NCBI RefSeq assembly: GCF_014779795.1 | Contig: NZ_JACXZS010000003.1 | Coordinates: forward strand, 1-64,000 | Direction: 5' to 3' | Origin: Microbacterium helvum | GTDB taxonomy: Bacteria; Actinomycetota; Actinomycetes; Actinomycetales; Microbacteriaceae | DNA length: 64,000 nt | Shown here: positions 23,382-32,386 of the stretch, one piece after another | How the letters are laid out: each line of letters opens with the position of its first letter | How positions within the stretch are numbered: position 1 is the stretch's first letter | Notes under the pieces: model-generated | What the model saw: only the letters and a program-made list of their open reading frames with translations | What the model was told of the DNA's origin: nothing | Databases searched by the model: none | Made by a program: the position numbers and the translations under genes

Positions 23382-26333
23382 ATGCTCCTCGTGCTCGGCG
23401 CGTTCGCGGTCCTTCCGATCCTGCTCCCGTGGTTCGTGTCGCGCATCGGCGCGAGGGCTTTCTACCTCGCCGCGATCCTGCCGATCGCCGGCTTCGTCCA
23501 CGCGGCCGTGCTGACTCCCGTCGTCATGGCGGGGGATATTCCGTTCGAGACATACGCCTGGATCCCGTCGCTGGGCATCGACCTGTCGATGCGCATGGAC
23601 ACGCTGTCGTGGCTGATGACGCTGGTGGTCACGGGCGTCGGTGCGCTCGTGATGATCTACTGCCGCTGGTACTTCCGCGGCAAGCGCGAGAACCTGGGCC
23701 AGTTCGCGGCCGTGCTGCTGGCGTTCGCCGGCGCGATGTACGGGCTCGTGCTCACCGACGACCTGGTCGTGCTGGTGATGTTCTGGGAGATCACGAGCGT
23801 TCTGTCGTACCTGCTCATCGGGTATTACAACGGACGCGCCGCCAGTCGTCGTGCGGCGCTGCAGGCGCTGCTGGTCACGACCCTCGGCGGGCTCGTGATG
23901 CTGATCGGCGTCGTGCTGCTGGTGGTGGATGCCGGAACCTCGAGCATCTCGCAGATCCTCGCTGATGCCCCGACCGGCGCCGTCGTGGACGCCGCCCTCG
24001 TGATGATCCTCGTCGGCGCGCTCAGCAAGTCCGCGATCTTCCCGTTCCACTTCTGGCTTCCCGGTGCGATGGCCGCACCGACGCCGGTCAGCGCGTACCT
24101 CCACGCCGCCGCGATGGTGAAGGCGGGCATCTACTTGATCGCGCGTTTCGCGCCGGTGTTCGCGATCTCCGCACCGTGGCGGCCGATCGTGGTCGCGCTC
24201 GGCGTCTTCACGATGCTGCTGGGCGGGTTCCAGGCGCTGCGCGAGACCGACCTCAAGCGCGTGCTGGCCTTCGGCACCGTGAGCCAGCTCGGCATGCTCA
24301 CGGTGGTGCTCGGGTACGGGACGAGGGATGCCGCCCTCGCGGGTCTCGCCCTGCTGCTGAGCCATGCGCTCTTCAAGTCGGCGCTGTTCCTCGTCGTGGG
24401 TGTCATCGACCGTCAGCTGTCGACGCGAGACCTGACCGAGCTCTCGGGGGTCGGACGACAGGCGCCCGTCATGGCGACCTTCTCGATCATCGCCGTGGCG
24501 TCGATGGTCGGCGTGATCCCCACGATCGGGTTCGTGGCCAAAGAGGGGGCGCTAGCCGCCCTCCTGCACGAGGCGCTGGGCGGGGCGGTGTGGGGCATCG
24601 TCGCGCTCGTGGGCATCGCGCTCGGCTCGGTGCTCACCGCGGGCTACGGCATCCGCTTCATCTGGGGCGCGTTCTGGACGAAGCGCGACAAGGCCGGCGA
24701 TCGGCTGCCCGACACCGAGTGGCCCGACCCGCCGATCGGGTTCCTCGTCGCGCCGATCGTGCTGTCGGGGCTCACCCTGGTCGCAGGGTTCGCGGCACCG
24801 TGGCTCGACAAGGCGTTCTCGCCGTACGCCGACACCGCGCCGGGGTCGACCCCCGGCGTCCCGGCACCCGAGCACACCGCACATCTCGCCCTGTGGCACG
24901 GGCTGGAGCCGGCACTGTGGATCTCGCTCGCCTCGATCGCCCTCGGTGCCGTCGTCTTCTGGCTGACGCGCGGCTGGCGGCCTGCCAAGCGCCTGCTGCC
25001 CTTCACCGCGTCCGACGCCTACAACGGTGCCCTGCGCGTCATCGCCCGCCTCTCGGTCGTGACGACGAGTCTCACGCAGCGCGGCTCGCTGCCCGTGTAC
25101 GTCGGCACGATCTTCGTCGTCTTCGTCGCCGCCGAGGCGACCGCCCTGCTGGCGAGCGACCAGTGGCGCGCGCAGCTGGACGCGTTCCAGTCTCCGATGC
25201 AGCTGTTCGTCGCGCCGCTGATGATCGCCGCGGGGCTGATCGCGATCCGCGCCCGCAAGCGTTACACGGGCGTGGTGCTCGTGTCGGTGACGGGCCTGGG
25301 CATGGTGCTGCTCTTCGCGACGAGCGGGGCGCCCGACCTCGCCCTCACGCAGATCCTCGTCGAGACGGTGACCCTCGTGGCGTTCGCGCTGGTGCTGCGC
25401 CGCATCCCGTCGCGCATGGGCGAGCACAACGCGTCGGTGTGGCCCGTCGCGCGCGCGGTGCTGGGCGCCGCCGTCGGCCTCACCATGGCCGTGGTCGCCG
25501 TCGTGGCCACGAGCGCCCGTGTCGAGAAGCCGATCTCGGAGCGCTTCCCCCAGCTCGCCTACGAGCTCGGCCACGGCAAGAACGTCGTGAACGTGGCGCT
25601 CGTCGACCTGCGCGGCTGGGACACCATGGGCGAGCTGTCGGTCCTGATCCTCGCGGCGACGGGCGTGGCATCCCTCGTCTTCGTCACGCACCGTGCCGAT
25701 ACGCTCTCGCGCGCCATCTCATCGCTGCCGACCGGCGCCATCCGCACGCGACGGCCGCTCGTCGAGACCGATGAGGGCGTCAAGCCGCGCGGCACGGGCG
25801 GGGGCCCCATGGCGTGGCTCGTCGGAGGCCAGCGTGTGCGGCCCGAGAACCGCTCGATCATGCTCGAGGTGATCGTGCGGATCCTCTTCCACACGATCAT
25901 CATCGTGTCGCTGTACCTGCTGTTCGCCGGGCACAACCTGCCCGGTGGCGGTTTCGCCGGCGGTCTCGTCGCAGGAATGGCCCTGGTCATGCGGTATATC
26001 GCAGGGGGCCGCTACGAGCTCGGCGCCGCGGCGCCCACCGACGCCGGGCGCCTGCTCGGCACCGGCATGACGATCGCGGTCGCGTGCGCGGTGGTGCCGG
26101 TGTTCTTCGGTGACCAGCCCCTCACGAGCTACTTCTGGGAGGGCACCGTGCCGGTGCTCGGCCACATCGAGTTCGTCACGTCGACGCTGTTCGACATCGG
26201 CGTGTATCTCGTGGTCATCGGCCTCGTGCTCGATGTGCTGCGCAGCCTCGGCGCCGAGGTCGACCGTCAGGCGCAAGCCCTTCGACAGGCTCAGGGACCG
26301 GGATCGCAGCAGGAGGAGGTGAGCGTGCCGTGA
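23382..26333 (+). CDS. mnhA: Mrp antiporter subunit A fused to subunit B
   Basis: A protein of 983 residues from the ATG at 23382, which has GGAGG six bases upstream. Residues about 1-500 are the NuoL/ND5-like antiporter module with the conserved Lys and Glu positions in KSAIFPFHFWLPGAM and the broken-helix segments. Residues 500-800 hold the MbhD/DUF4040-type helices. From about residue 825 a complete MnhB domain follows (RILFHTIIIVSLYLLFAGHN, LPGGGFAGGLVAG). The complex exchanges Na+ or K+ for protons for pH and salt balance. The C-terminal tail QALRQAQGPG comes from a dispersed repeat (26275-26300). Confidence 0.95.
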   Translation: MLLVLGAFAVLPILLPWFVSRIGARAFYLAAILPIAGFVHAAVLTPVVMAGDIPFETYAWIPSLGIDLSMRMDTLSWLMTLVVTGVGALVMIYCRWYFRGKRENLGQFAAVLLAFAGAMYGLVLTDDLVVLVMFWEITSVLSYLLIGYYNGRAASRRAALQALLVTTLGGLVMLIGVVLLVVDAGTSSISQILADAPTGAVVDAALVMILVGALSKSAIFPFHFWLPGAMAAPTPVSAYLHAAAMVKAGIYLIARFAPVFAISAPWRPIVVALGVFTMLLGGFQALRETDLKRVLAFGTVSQLGMLTVVLGYGTRDAALAGLALLLSHALFKSALFLVVGVIDRQLSTRDLTELSGVGRQAPVMATFSIIAVASMVGVIPTIGFVAKEGALAALLHEALGGAVWGIVALVGIALGSVLTAGYGIRFIWGAFWTKRDKAGDRLPDTEWPDPPIGFLVAPIVLSGLTLVAGFAAPWLDKAFSPYADTAPGSTPGVPAPEHTAHLALWHGLEPALWISLASIALGAVVFWLTRGWRPAKRLLPFTASDAYNGALRVIARLSVVTTSLTQRGSLPVYVGTIFVVFVAAEATALLASDQWRAQLDAFQSPMQLFVAPLMIAAGLIAIRARKRYTGVVLVSVTGLGMVLLFATSGAPDLALTQILVETVTLVAFALVLRRIPSRMGEHNASVWPVARAVLGAAVGLTMAVVAVVATSARVEKPISERFPQLAYELGHGKNVVNVALVDLRGWDTMGELSVLILAATGVASLVFVTHRADTLSRAISSLPTGAIRTRRPLVETDEGVKPRGTGGGPMAWLVGGQRVRPENRSIMLEVIVRILFHTIIIVSLYLLFAGHNLPGGGFAGGLVAGMALVMRYIAGGRYELGAAAPTDAGRLLGTGMTIAVACAVVPVFFGDQPLTSYFWEGTVPVLGHIEFVTSTLFDIGVYLVVIGLVLDVLRSLGAEVDRQAQALRQAQGPGSQQEEVSVP

Positions 26334-26962
26334 ACGTGTCGCTCATCCTCATCATCGTGATGGCCGTGCTGTTCGCGTGCGGCGTGTACGCGATGCTCGA
26401 GCGCAGCCTGACGCGCGTGCTCATCGGGTTCCTGCTGCTGGGCAACGCGACCAACCTCCTGCTGCTGATCGTGATGGGCGCGCCCGGCGTGGCGCCGTTC
26501 TTCGGCGCGGCCGAGGACGTCGAAGACATGTCCGACCCGCTGCCCCAGGCGCTCACCCTCACCGCCATCGTCATCACGTTCGCCGTCTCGGCGTTCCTGC
26601 TCGCCCTCATCTACCGCTCGTGGCAGCTCGGCCAGGCCGACACCGTGACCGACGACGAGGCCGATCTCGAGGTGCGCGAGCGCGGTGCGCTCGCCGAGGA
26701 CGCCATCGACGAAGAGATCGAGATCGAGGACGCCGACGACGAGACCACCACGGACTTCGTCGGCACGGCCACCGCGCCCATCACGATCCTCGGCGCCCGC
26801 GACTTCGCCGGACTGCGCGACGATGCCCCCGTCGATCGCCCCGAACAGGGCGGGGGCGTGGATGCTTCCACCCGGGGCGACCGCGATGCCCGGAGGACCG
26901 GCATCCAGACCGACGACGAGCGCGGTTCGACAGACGACCACAGGAACGGGGGCGACGCATGA
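26330..26962 (+). CDS. mnhC: Mrp antiporter subunit C, with long acidic tail
   Basis: A protein of 210 residues from a GTG overlapping the mnhA stop. Residues 1-105 are the NuoK-like MnhC core, three helices with LTRVLIGFLLLGNATNLLLL and DPLPQALTLTAIVITFAVSA. The last 100 residues are a soluble, very acidic tail (TDDEADLEVRERGALAEDAI onward) not found in short MnhC proteins of about 110 residues. Its role is unknown; it may contact cytosolic partners. The stop overlaps mnhD (ATGA). Confidence 0.93.
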   Translation: MNVSLILIIVMAVLFACGVYAMLERSLTRVLIGFLLLGNATNLLLLIVMGAPGVAPFFGAAEDVEDMSDPLPQALTLTAIVITFAVSAFLLALIYRSWQLGQADTVTDDEADLEVRERGALAEDAIDEEIEIEDADDETTTDFVGTATAPITILGARDFAGLRDDAPVDRPEQGGGVDASTRGDRDARRTGIQTDDERGSTDDHRNGGDA

Positions 26963-28548
26963 GTCTGACGACCATCGCCCCCGCGCTCGTCCCGCTGCTG
27001 GTCACGCTGCCGCTGCTGGGCGCGGCGATCGCGCTCATCGCCGGCCGCCACCGCCGCACCCAGGTCGTGGTGTCGGTCGTGACGCTCACCGCCGTGCTCG
27101 TGATCGCGGCGATCCTGCTGTACGTCGTCGACACCGGTGACAAGCCGATCGCCGTGTCGGTGGGCGGGTGGCCGATCCCGTTCGGCATCGTGCTGTACGT
27201 CGACCGCCTGTCGGCGCTGCTCGTCGTCGTGTCGAGCATCGTGCTGCTCGCGGTCCTGCTGTTCTCGATCGGCCAGGGCGCCGCCGACGGCGACGACGAC
27301 ACGCCCGTCTCGATCTTCCACCCCTCGTACCTCATCCTCGGCGCGGGCATCTTCAACGCCTTCATCGCGGGCGACCTGTTCAACCTCTATGTCGGCTTCG
27401 AGATCCTGCTCGTCGCGTCGTACGTGCTCATCACCCTCGGCTCGACCGAGTCGCGCATCCGCACCGGCGTCGTCTACATCGTGGTGTCGCTGGTGTCGTC
27501 GATCCTGTTCCTCGCGGCGATCGCGATGATCTACGGCGCGCTCGGCACCGTCAACATGGTGCAGATCTCGGAGCGCATGGGCGAGCTGCCGCAGCAGACG
27601 CAGCTCGTGCTGCACCTCATGCTGCTGCTCGCCTTCAGCATCAAGGCGGCCGTCTTCCCGCTGTCGTTCTGGCTGCCGGACTCGTACCCGACCGCGCCGG
27701 CGCCGGTCACGGCGGTGTTCGCGGGCCTGCTGACCAAGGTCGGCGTGTACGCGATCATCCGCACCGAGACCGAGATGTTCCTCGACAACGACGTGAACAT
27801 GCTGCTGATGTTCGTCGCGCTCGCCACGATGATCGTGGGCGTGCTGGGCGCGGTGGCACAGGCCGAGCTGAAACGCATCCTGTCGTTCACGCTCGTGAGC
27901 CACATCGGCTACATGATCTTCGGGCTCGCGATCGCGACGCCCGCGGCCATCGGCGCGACGATCTACTACATGGTCCACCACATCGTGGTGCAGACGACCC
28001 TTTTCCTCGCGGTCGGCCTCGTCGAGCGAAGAGCCGGATCGACCTCGATCCTGCGCGTCAAGGGGCTCATGAAGGCCGCGCCGGTGATCGCCGTGCTCTA
28101 CTTCATCCCCGCGATCAACCTCGGCGGCCTGCCGCCCTTCTCGGGCTTCATCGGCAAGTACGCCCTGTTCGACGCGGCGGCGCAGGTGGGCACGCCGATC
28201 ATGATCGTGCTCATGGTGGGCGGCATCGTCACCTCGCTGCTAACCCTGTACGCGCTGATGCGCGCGTGGAACCTGTCGTTCTGGCGCGAGGACGAGGACT
28301 CGGCCGAGACCGAGGCGCGCATCTCGTACCTCGGCACCGCGCCCGCCGCCGGGGTGTCGACCGAGCGCCGGGTGATCCCGAAGATCATGACCGCTGCGAC
28401 GACCGGCATGGTGGCGATCACCGTGGCGCTGACGGTGTTCGCAGGGCCCCTCTACGACGTGTGCAACCGCATCGGCGAGGCGCTGCTGCAGCCGGTGTCG
28501 CTCACGCAGCTGCAGGACGACTCGACCGGGACGGAGAAGGCCCCGTGA
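26959..28548 (+). CDS. mnhD: Mrp antiporter subunit D
   Basis: A protein of 529 residues, ND2/NuoN-like, with about fourteen helices. The conserved antiporter signatures are present: GDLFNLYVGFEILLVASYVL (with the key Glu), the Lys in FSIKAAVFPLSFWLPDSYPT and the broken-helix Lys in AQAELKRILSFTLVSHIGYM. It forms one of the two proton channels of the Mrp complex together with subunit A. The ATG overlaps the mnhC stop by 4 bases. Confidence 0.95.
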   Translation: MSLTTIAPALVPLLVTLPLLGAAIALIAGRHRRTQVVVSVVTLTAVLVIAAILLYVVDTGDKPIAVSVGGWPIPFGIVLYVDRLSALLVVVSSIVLLAVLLFSIGQGAADGDDDTPVSIFHPSYLILGAGIFNAFIAGDLFNLYVGFEILLVASYVLITLGSTESRIRTGVVYIVVSLVSSILFLAAIAMIYGALGTVNMVQISERMGELPQQTQLVLHLMLLLAFSIKAAVFPLSFWLPDSYPTAPAPVTAVFAGLLTKVGVYAIIRTETEMFLDNDVNMLLMFVALATMIVGVLGAVAQAELKRILSFTLVSHIGYMIFGLAIATPAAIGATIYYMVHHIVVQTTLFLAVGLVERRAGSTSILRVKGLMKAAPVIAVLYFIPAINLGGLPPFSGFIGKYALFDAAAQVGTPIMIVLMVGGIVTSLLTLYALMRAWNLSFWREDEDSAETEARISYLGTAPAAGVSTERRVIPKIMTAATTGMVAITVALTVFAGPLYDVCNRIGEALLQPVSLTQLQDDSTGTEKAP

Positions 28549-28564
28549 GCCAGGAGACAGCACC

Positions 28565-29167
28565 GTGAGCCCCGATCTGCCTCAGAGCCGCTTCCGCCGG
28601 GCGGCGGCGACCGCGTGGCGACAGCTGCCGTTCTTCGTGTGGCTCATCGCGCTGTGGATGCTGCTGTGGGGGCAGTTCACGTGGCTCGCGTTCTTCAGCG
28701 GGCTTCTCGCGGCCGTCATCGTGACGCGCGTGTTCCGCCTGCCGCCGGTCGAGCTGTCGGGTCGCGTGAACCTCTGGTGGGGATTCGTGTTCGTGGTCGA
28801 GTTCCTCATCGCCGTCGTCCACGGCTCGCTCACGGTCGCGTGGCAGGTCCTCGACTTCCGCCGTCGGCCGGGGACGGCGATCATCGCCGTGCACCTCGTG
28901 ACCGACGACGATCTGATCATGACCCACGTCGGCGTGACGGCATCCCTCATTCCGGGGTCTCTCATCGTCGAGACCGATCGCGACCGTCGCATCCTGTACC
29001 TGCACGTCATCGGCGTCCGCGACGACGCCGACGTCGAGAAGCAGCGGGCGAGCGTGCACCATTGGGAGGAGCGGATCGTCCGCGCCGTCGGCTCGCGCGC
29101 GCAACTGCAGGCGATGAAGGATGCCGCCACCTCCCGTTCCGCGGCCGTCAGAGGAGGCTCGCGATGA
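28565..29167 (+). CDS. mnhE: Mrp antiporter subunit E
   Basis: A protein of 200 residues from a GTG 16 bases after mnhD, with CAGGAGAC as ribosome site. Two to three N-terminal helices (FFVWLIALWMLLWGQFTWLA) and a soluble C-terminal half with LTDDDLIMTHVGVTASLIPG and SLIVETDRDRRILYLHVI are typical of MnhE. The final 40 residues extend beyond the usual end. The stop overlaps mnhF by 4 bases. Confidence 0.93.
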   Translation: MSPDLPQSRFRRAAATAWRQLPFFVWLIALWMLLWGQFTWLAFFSGLLAAVIVTRVFRLPPVELSGRVNLWWGFVFVVEFLIAVVHGSLTVAWQVLDFRRRPGTAIIAVHLVTDDDLIMTHVGVTASLIPGSLIVETDRDRRILYLHVIGVRDDADVEKQRASVHHWEERIVRAVGSRAQLQAMKDAATSRSAAVRGGSR

Positions 29168-29430
29168 ACGTGATGCTGATCGCGATCTACGTGATCTTCG
29201 CCGTCGCCGCGCTGCTGACGCTGTGGCGCATCGTCATCGGGCCGTCGATCCTCGACCGGGCCGTGGCATCCGACGTCCTGCTCACTGAGGTCATGTGCGT
29301 ACTGGGCGCCGAGATGGCGATCAACCATCACACGCGCACGCTGCCGGTGCTGCTCATCATCGCCGCGGTGGGCGTGTTCGGGTCGATCTCGATCGCGCGC
29401 TTCGTCGCGAGAAGGGACCAGGAACGATGA
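29164..29430 (+). CDS. mnhF: Mrp antiporter subunit F
   Basis: A protein of 88 residues with three helices, the full length of MnhF. The conserved GPSILDRAVASDVL segment between helices 1 and 2 is present, followed by LPVLLIIAAVGVFGSISIAR. It is overlapped at both ends (mnhE stop, mnhG start), which supports strict co-translation of the complex. Confidence 0.94.
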   Translation: MNVMLIAIYVIFAVAALLTLWRIVIGPSILDRAVASDVLLTEVMCVLGAEMAINHHTRTLPVLLIIAAVGVFGSISIARFVARRDQER

Positions 29431-29786
29431 TGGATGCCGCACTCGACGTCATTGCGCTGGTCCTGATCCTCATCGGCGCCCTGCTGTGCCTGACCGCCGC
29501 GATCGGCGTGCTGCGTTTCCGTGACGTGCCCACGCGCCTGCATGCGGCGACGAAGCCCCAGGTGCTGGGACTGATCCTGATCTGCCTCGCGATCGCGCTG
29601 TCGCTGCGGTCGTGGCCGGTCGTCGCGTTCCTCGTGCCGGTGGTGCTCATCCAGCTGGCGACCGCGCCGCTCTCGGCGCACATGGTGGGTCGCCAGGCGT
29701 ACCGCAACGGCACGATCGACGAGTCGTCGCTGCACGTCGACGAGCTCGCCGATTCCAAGCGCACGCCGCCGGCCGCGGGCGGGTGA
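29427..29786 (+). CDS. mnhG: Mrp antiporter subunit G
   Basis: A protein of 119 residues with three helices. The signatures GVLRFRDVPTRLHAATKPQV and LIQLATAPLSAHMVGRQAYR are characteristic of MnhG. It closes the operon, whose seven subunits (A+B fused, C to G) are all present. It is convergent with the ECF sigma gene only 12 bases away, and no strong hairpin fits in that gap. Confidence 0.94.
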   Translation: MMDAALDVIALVLILIGALLCLTAAIGVLRFRDVPTRLHAATKPQVLGLILICLAIALSLRSWPVVAFLVPVVLIQLATAPLSAHMVGRQAYRNGTIDESSLHVDELADSKRTPPAAGG

Positions 29787-29798
29787 GCCTGCCTCGGC

Positions 29799-31016
29799 TC
29801 AGCGCGGCAGCTCGTCGCGTCGCCGCGTGAGGAACGCGATCTCGGCCGAGTTCCCGGCGAGGGCGATCGCGGAGTCGTACGCCTCGCGGGCGTCGGCCGG
29901 CCGGCCCGCCTGACGCAGCAGGTCGGCGCGTGCCGCGTGGAAGGCGTGGTAGCCGCGCAGTTCCGGCGCGAGCGCGTCGACGAGGCTGAGCCCGAGTTCG
30001 GCGCCGTCGCACTGGCCGACGGCGACCGCGAGGTCGAGGCGCACGAGCGGCGAGGGGTCGAGTCGCGCCAGCTGGTCGTAGAGCGCGACGATCTGCGTCC
30101 AGTCCGGCGCGTCGCCGTCGGTGTGAACGGCGTTGATCGCCGCCATCAGCTGGAACCGGCCGGGCGCGACGCCTGACTCCAGTCGCGCGCGCACCAGGGC
30201 ATGGCCTTCGGCGATGCGTGCGGCATCCCAGCTGCGGCGGTCCTGCTCCGGAAGCGGGATCAGCGCGCCCTCCGACGACACCCGGGCCGCACGGCGCGCA
30301 TCGATCAGCAGCATGAGCGCGAGCAGTCCGGCGGTCTCGCCGTCCTCGGGCAGCAGGTCGTGCACGAGGCGGGTGAGCCGAATGGCCTCGCCGGTGAGCT
30401 CATCGCGGACGGGCGCCGAGTCCGCACCGGATGCGAGGTACCCCTCGTTGAAGATCAGGTACAGCACGGTCAGCACGCCCGCGACGCGGCCCGGCAGATC
30501 CGCGGCGTCCGGGAAGCGGAACGGGATGCCGGCGGCCGAGATCTTGGCCTTCGCCCGGGTGATGCGCGCGCCCATCGTGGTGTCCTGCACGAGAAAGGCG
30601 CGTGCGATCTCGGGCACGGTCAGGCCGCCGACCATGCGCAGCGTCAGCGCGACGCGCGCCTCCATCGAGAGTGCGGGGTGGCAGCACACGAAGAAGAGGC
30701 GCAGCCGGTCGTCGTCGATGACGCCGAGAGGCTCGGTGTCGGTGTCGTACACGAGCAGCGCCTCTCTGTGCCGTGCGTCCCGGCTGCTCTCGCGCCGGAG
30801 GTGGTCGATCGCCTTGCGCGTCGCCGTCGTGGTCAGCCACGCGCCCGGGCCGGGAGGGATGCCGTCCTCCGGCCACCGCTCGGCGGCCGTCGCAAAAGCT
30901 TCGGCCGCGGCATCCTCCGCGACGTCGAGGCTCCCGAACCGTTTGGCGAGCGTCGCCACGACCCGCGCCCAGTCGTCGCGGAGGGCGCGGGCGAGGGCGT
31001 CGTGAGCGTCCGTCAC
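29799..31016 (-). CDS. ECF42-type RNA polymerase sigma factor
   Basis: A protein of 405 residues from a GTG at 31016. Residues about 5-75 are sigma region 2 (RFGSLDVAEDAAAEAFATAA; GAWLTTTATRKAIDHLRR). Residues 110-165 are region 4 (TVPEIARAFLVQDTTMGARI). Residues 180-405 are the long C-terminal TPR-like domain (VLYLIFNEGYLAS; LARLDPSPLVRLDLAVAVGQ) that defines ECF42 and related SigJ/YlaC-like groups. ECF42 factors have no anti-sigma factor and are paired with DGPF/YCII proteins, as here: the start overlaps the upstream YCII stop by 4 bases. The tail is thought to regulate activity. Confidence 0.92.
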   Translation of the reverse strand: MTDAHDALARALRDDWARVVATLAKRFGSLDVAEDAAAEAFATAAERWPEDGIPPGPGAWLTTTATRKAIDHLRRESSRDARHREALLVYDTDTEPLGVIDDDRLRLFFVCCHPALSMEARVALTLRMVGGLTVPEIARAFLVQDTTMGARITRAKAKISAAGIPFRFPDAADLPGRVAGVLTVLYLIFNEGYLASGADSAPVRDELTGEAIRLTRLVHDLLPEDGETAGLLALMLLIDARRAARVSSEGALIPLPEQDRRSWDAARIAEGHALVRARLESGVAPGRFQLMAAINAVHTDGDAPDWTQIVALYDQLARLDPSPLVRLDLAVAVGQCDGAELGLSLVDALAPELRGYHAFHAARADLLRQAGRPADAREAYDSAIALAGNSAEIAFLTRRRDELPR

Positions 31017-31342
31017 TCGGACAGGATAGGCCGCACCTCGAGCCGGCGATTGCACGCCTTCGAGCCTTCGCTCATCAGTGCGAGTGCCACGTCGAGGTCG
31101 GCGGCGTCGATGATCCAGAATCCCCCTGTCCACTCCTTCGCCTCGAGGAACGGCCCGTCGGTGAAGACCGGCTCGTCGCCGCGGCCGTCGATGACCGTCG
31201 AGTCGGCCGGATCCGCGAGGCCGGCGGCGAAGACCCAGTGCCCATCGGCCTGAAGTCGATCGTTGAACGCGTCGACTGCGTCTCGCTCTTCGAGGGTGCT
31301 CCTGGTGGTGGGGTCGTCGATCACGTTGATCAGGTACTGCAT
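31013..31342 (-). CDS. DGPF/YCII-family protein partnered with the ECF42 sigma factor
   Basis: A protein of 109 residues starting MQYLINVIDD. The DGPF signature is present as EPVFTDGPFLEAKEWTGGFW, with the conserved IIDAADLD strand and the C-terminal EVRPILSE. This ferredoxin-like fold is related to the muconolactone isomerase-like YCII proteins. Members of the ECF42 regulon encode these; their biochemical role is unsettled. It is the first gene of the sigma operon and lies 64 bases downstream of an ECF42-type promoter. A paralogue with about 75 percent visible identity is at 32018. Confidence 0.9.
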   Translation of the reverse strand: MQYLINVIDDPTTRSTLEERDAVDAFNDRLQADGHWVFAAGLADPADSTVIDGRGDEPVFTDGPFLEAKEWTGGFWIIDAADLDVALALMSEGSKACNRRLEVRPILSE

Positions 31343-31405
31343 GCTCGTATCCTCTCGTTCCCGCGCTCCGCCCGACAGTGGCGGTCGATCCGCGGTCTCA
31401 CCCTT

Positions 31406-31434
31406 GTCACGAACGTCGGCGCGCCGTTTCGACA
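31406..31434 (-). promoter_or_regulatory. ECF42-type promoter of the YCII-sigma operon
   Basis: Read leftward, TGTCGA (31434-31429) is followed after 17 bases by CGTGAC (31411-31406), 64 bases before the YCII start. TGTCGA is the -35 element reported for ECF42 factors. The surrounding 40 bases are strongly conserved in the promoter at 33051-33079. Confidence 0.7.
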
Positions 31435-31553
31435 GATCCGCGCGGAAACCTTCGCGACGGGAGGACATCGCCGACGCGGTTTCCGGTGCACGGGGATGTG
31501 ATCGCCGACGAGGCTCTGCCGCGGGACCCGGACGTCGACCGTAGGCTGTCGGC

Positions 31554-31964
31554 GTGACGCAACCGCTGGACGAGGGGCCGTTCTTCCACGGCACGAAGGC
31601 CGATCTGAACGAGGGCGAGCTGCTGACCGCCGGGTTCCGCTCGAACTACCGGCCCGAGGTCGTGATGAACCACATCTACTTCACCGCGCTCCGCGACGGG
31701 GCGGGGCTGGCCGCCGAGCTCGCGGCCGGCGACGGCGAGCCGCGGGTCTACCTCGTGGAGCCGACCGGTCCGTTCGAGGACGACCCGAACGTGACCGACA
31801 AGAAGTTCCCCGGCAATCCGACGCGCTCATACCGCAGCAGTGAGCCGCTGCGGATCGTCGGCGAGGTGCTCGACTGGACGCGGCTGACACCCGAGGCGCT
31901 GCAGCAGTGGCGCGACCGTCTGGCCGAGCTCGCCGCCGACGAGCGCGGCGAGATCATCAACTGA
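31554..31964 (+). CDS. arr: NAD+-rifampin ADP-ribosyltransferase
   Basis: A protein of 136 residues that matches Arr from end to end: FFHGTKADLNEGELLTAGF, NHIYFTALRDGAGLAAELA, RVYLVEPTGPFEDDPNVTDK, KKFPGNPTRSYRSSEPLRI and VGEVLDWTRLTPEALQQWRD. Arr moves ADP-ribose from NAD+ to the C23 hydroxyl of rifamycins and so inactivates them. Chromosomal arr is common in environmental Actinobacteria. It is a single gene on the plus strand inside the otherwise leftward ECF42 region. No integron or transposon signature accompanies it. Confidence 0.95.
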   Translation: MTQPLDEGPFFHGTKADLNEGELLTAGFRSNYRPEVVMNHIYFTALRDGAGLAAELAAGDGEPRVYLVEPTGPFEDDPNVTDKKFPGNPTRSYRSSEPLRIVGEVLDWTRLTPEALQQWRDRLAELAADERGEIIN

Positions 31965-32017
31965 CTCGCGGACGCAGACGGCGTCAGTCATGCAGGGCGA
32001 CGCGTCGTCGGCGCGGA

Positions 32018-32347
32018 TCACTCCCGCAGCAGCGGACGCACCTCGAGTCGGCGGTTGCAGGCCTTCGATCCCTCACTCATGAGGGCGAGAGCCGTGTCGT
32101 GGTCCGGGGCGTCGATGATCCAGAACCCCGCCGCCCACTCCTTGGCCTCCAGGAACGGTCCGTCGGTGAAGACCGGCTCGTCACCGCGGCCGTCCACGAC
32201 GGTCGAGGCGGCCGGGTCGGCGAGCCCGGCGGCGAACACCCAGTTGCCGCCGGCCCGGAGCTTGTCGTTGAAGGCATCGATCGCGATCATCTCTTCGGCG
32301 GTGCCGGAGTTGCTGCGGCCGTCGATCACGTTGACGAGGTACTGCAT
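32018..32347 (-). CDS. Second DGPF/YCII-family protein
   Basis: A protein of 109 residues, the same length as the YCII protein at 31013 and closely similar throughout (MQYLVNVIDG; EPVFTDGPFLEAKEWAAGFW; SEGSKACNRRLEVRPL). It is the second gene of a leftward operon with the DHFR-like gene, 39 bases away. The duplication probably arose within the ECF42 regulon, because both operons share the same promoter architecture. Confidence 0.9.
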   Translation of the reverse strand: MQYLVNVIDGRSNSGTAEEMIAIDAFNDKLRAGGNWVFAAGLADPAASTVVDGRGDEPVFTDGPFLEAKEWAAGFWIIDAPDHDTALALMSEGSKACNRRLEVRPLLRE

Positions 32348-32386
32348 GCTCGTATCATTTCTCTCCCGCGCTCTGCCCGACAGCCC

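Noticed and set aside
31554..31964. arr as part of an integron or transposon
   Set aside because: No attC-like site, integrase, transposase or terminal inverted repeats were seen around it.
31960..31988. Terminator hairpin between arr and the second YCII gene
   Set aside because: Only 5-6 bp of pairing with competing alternatives; too weak to call.
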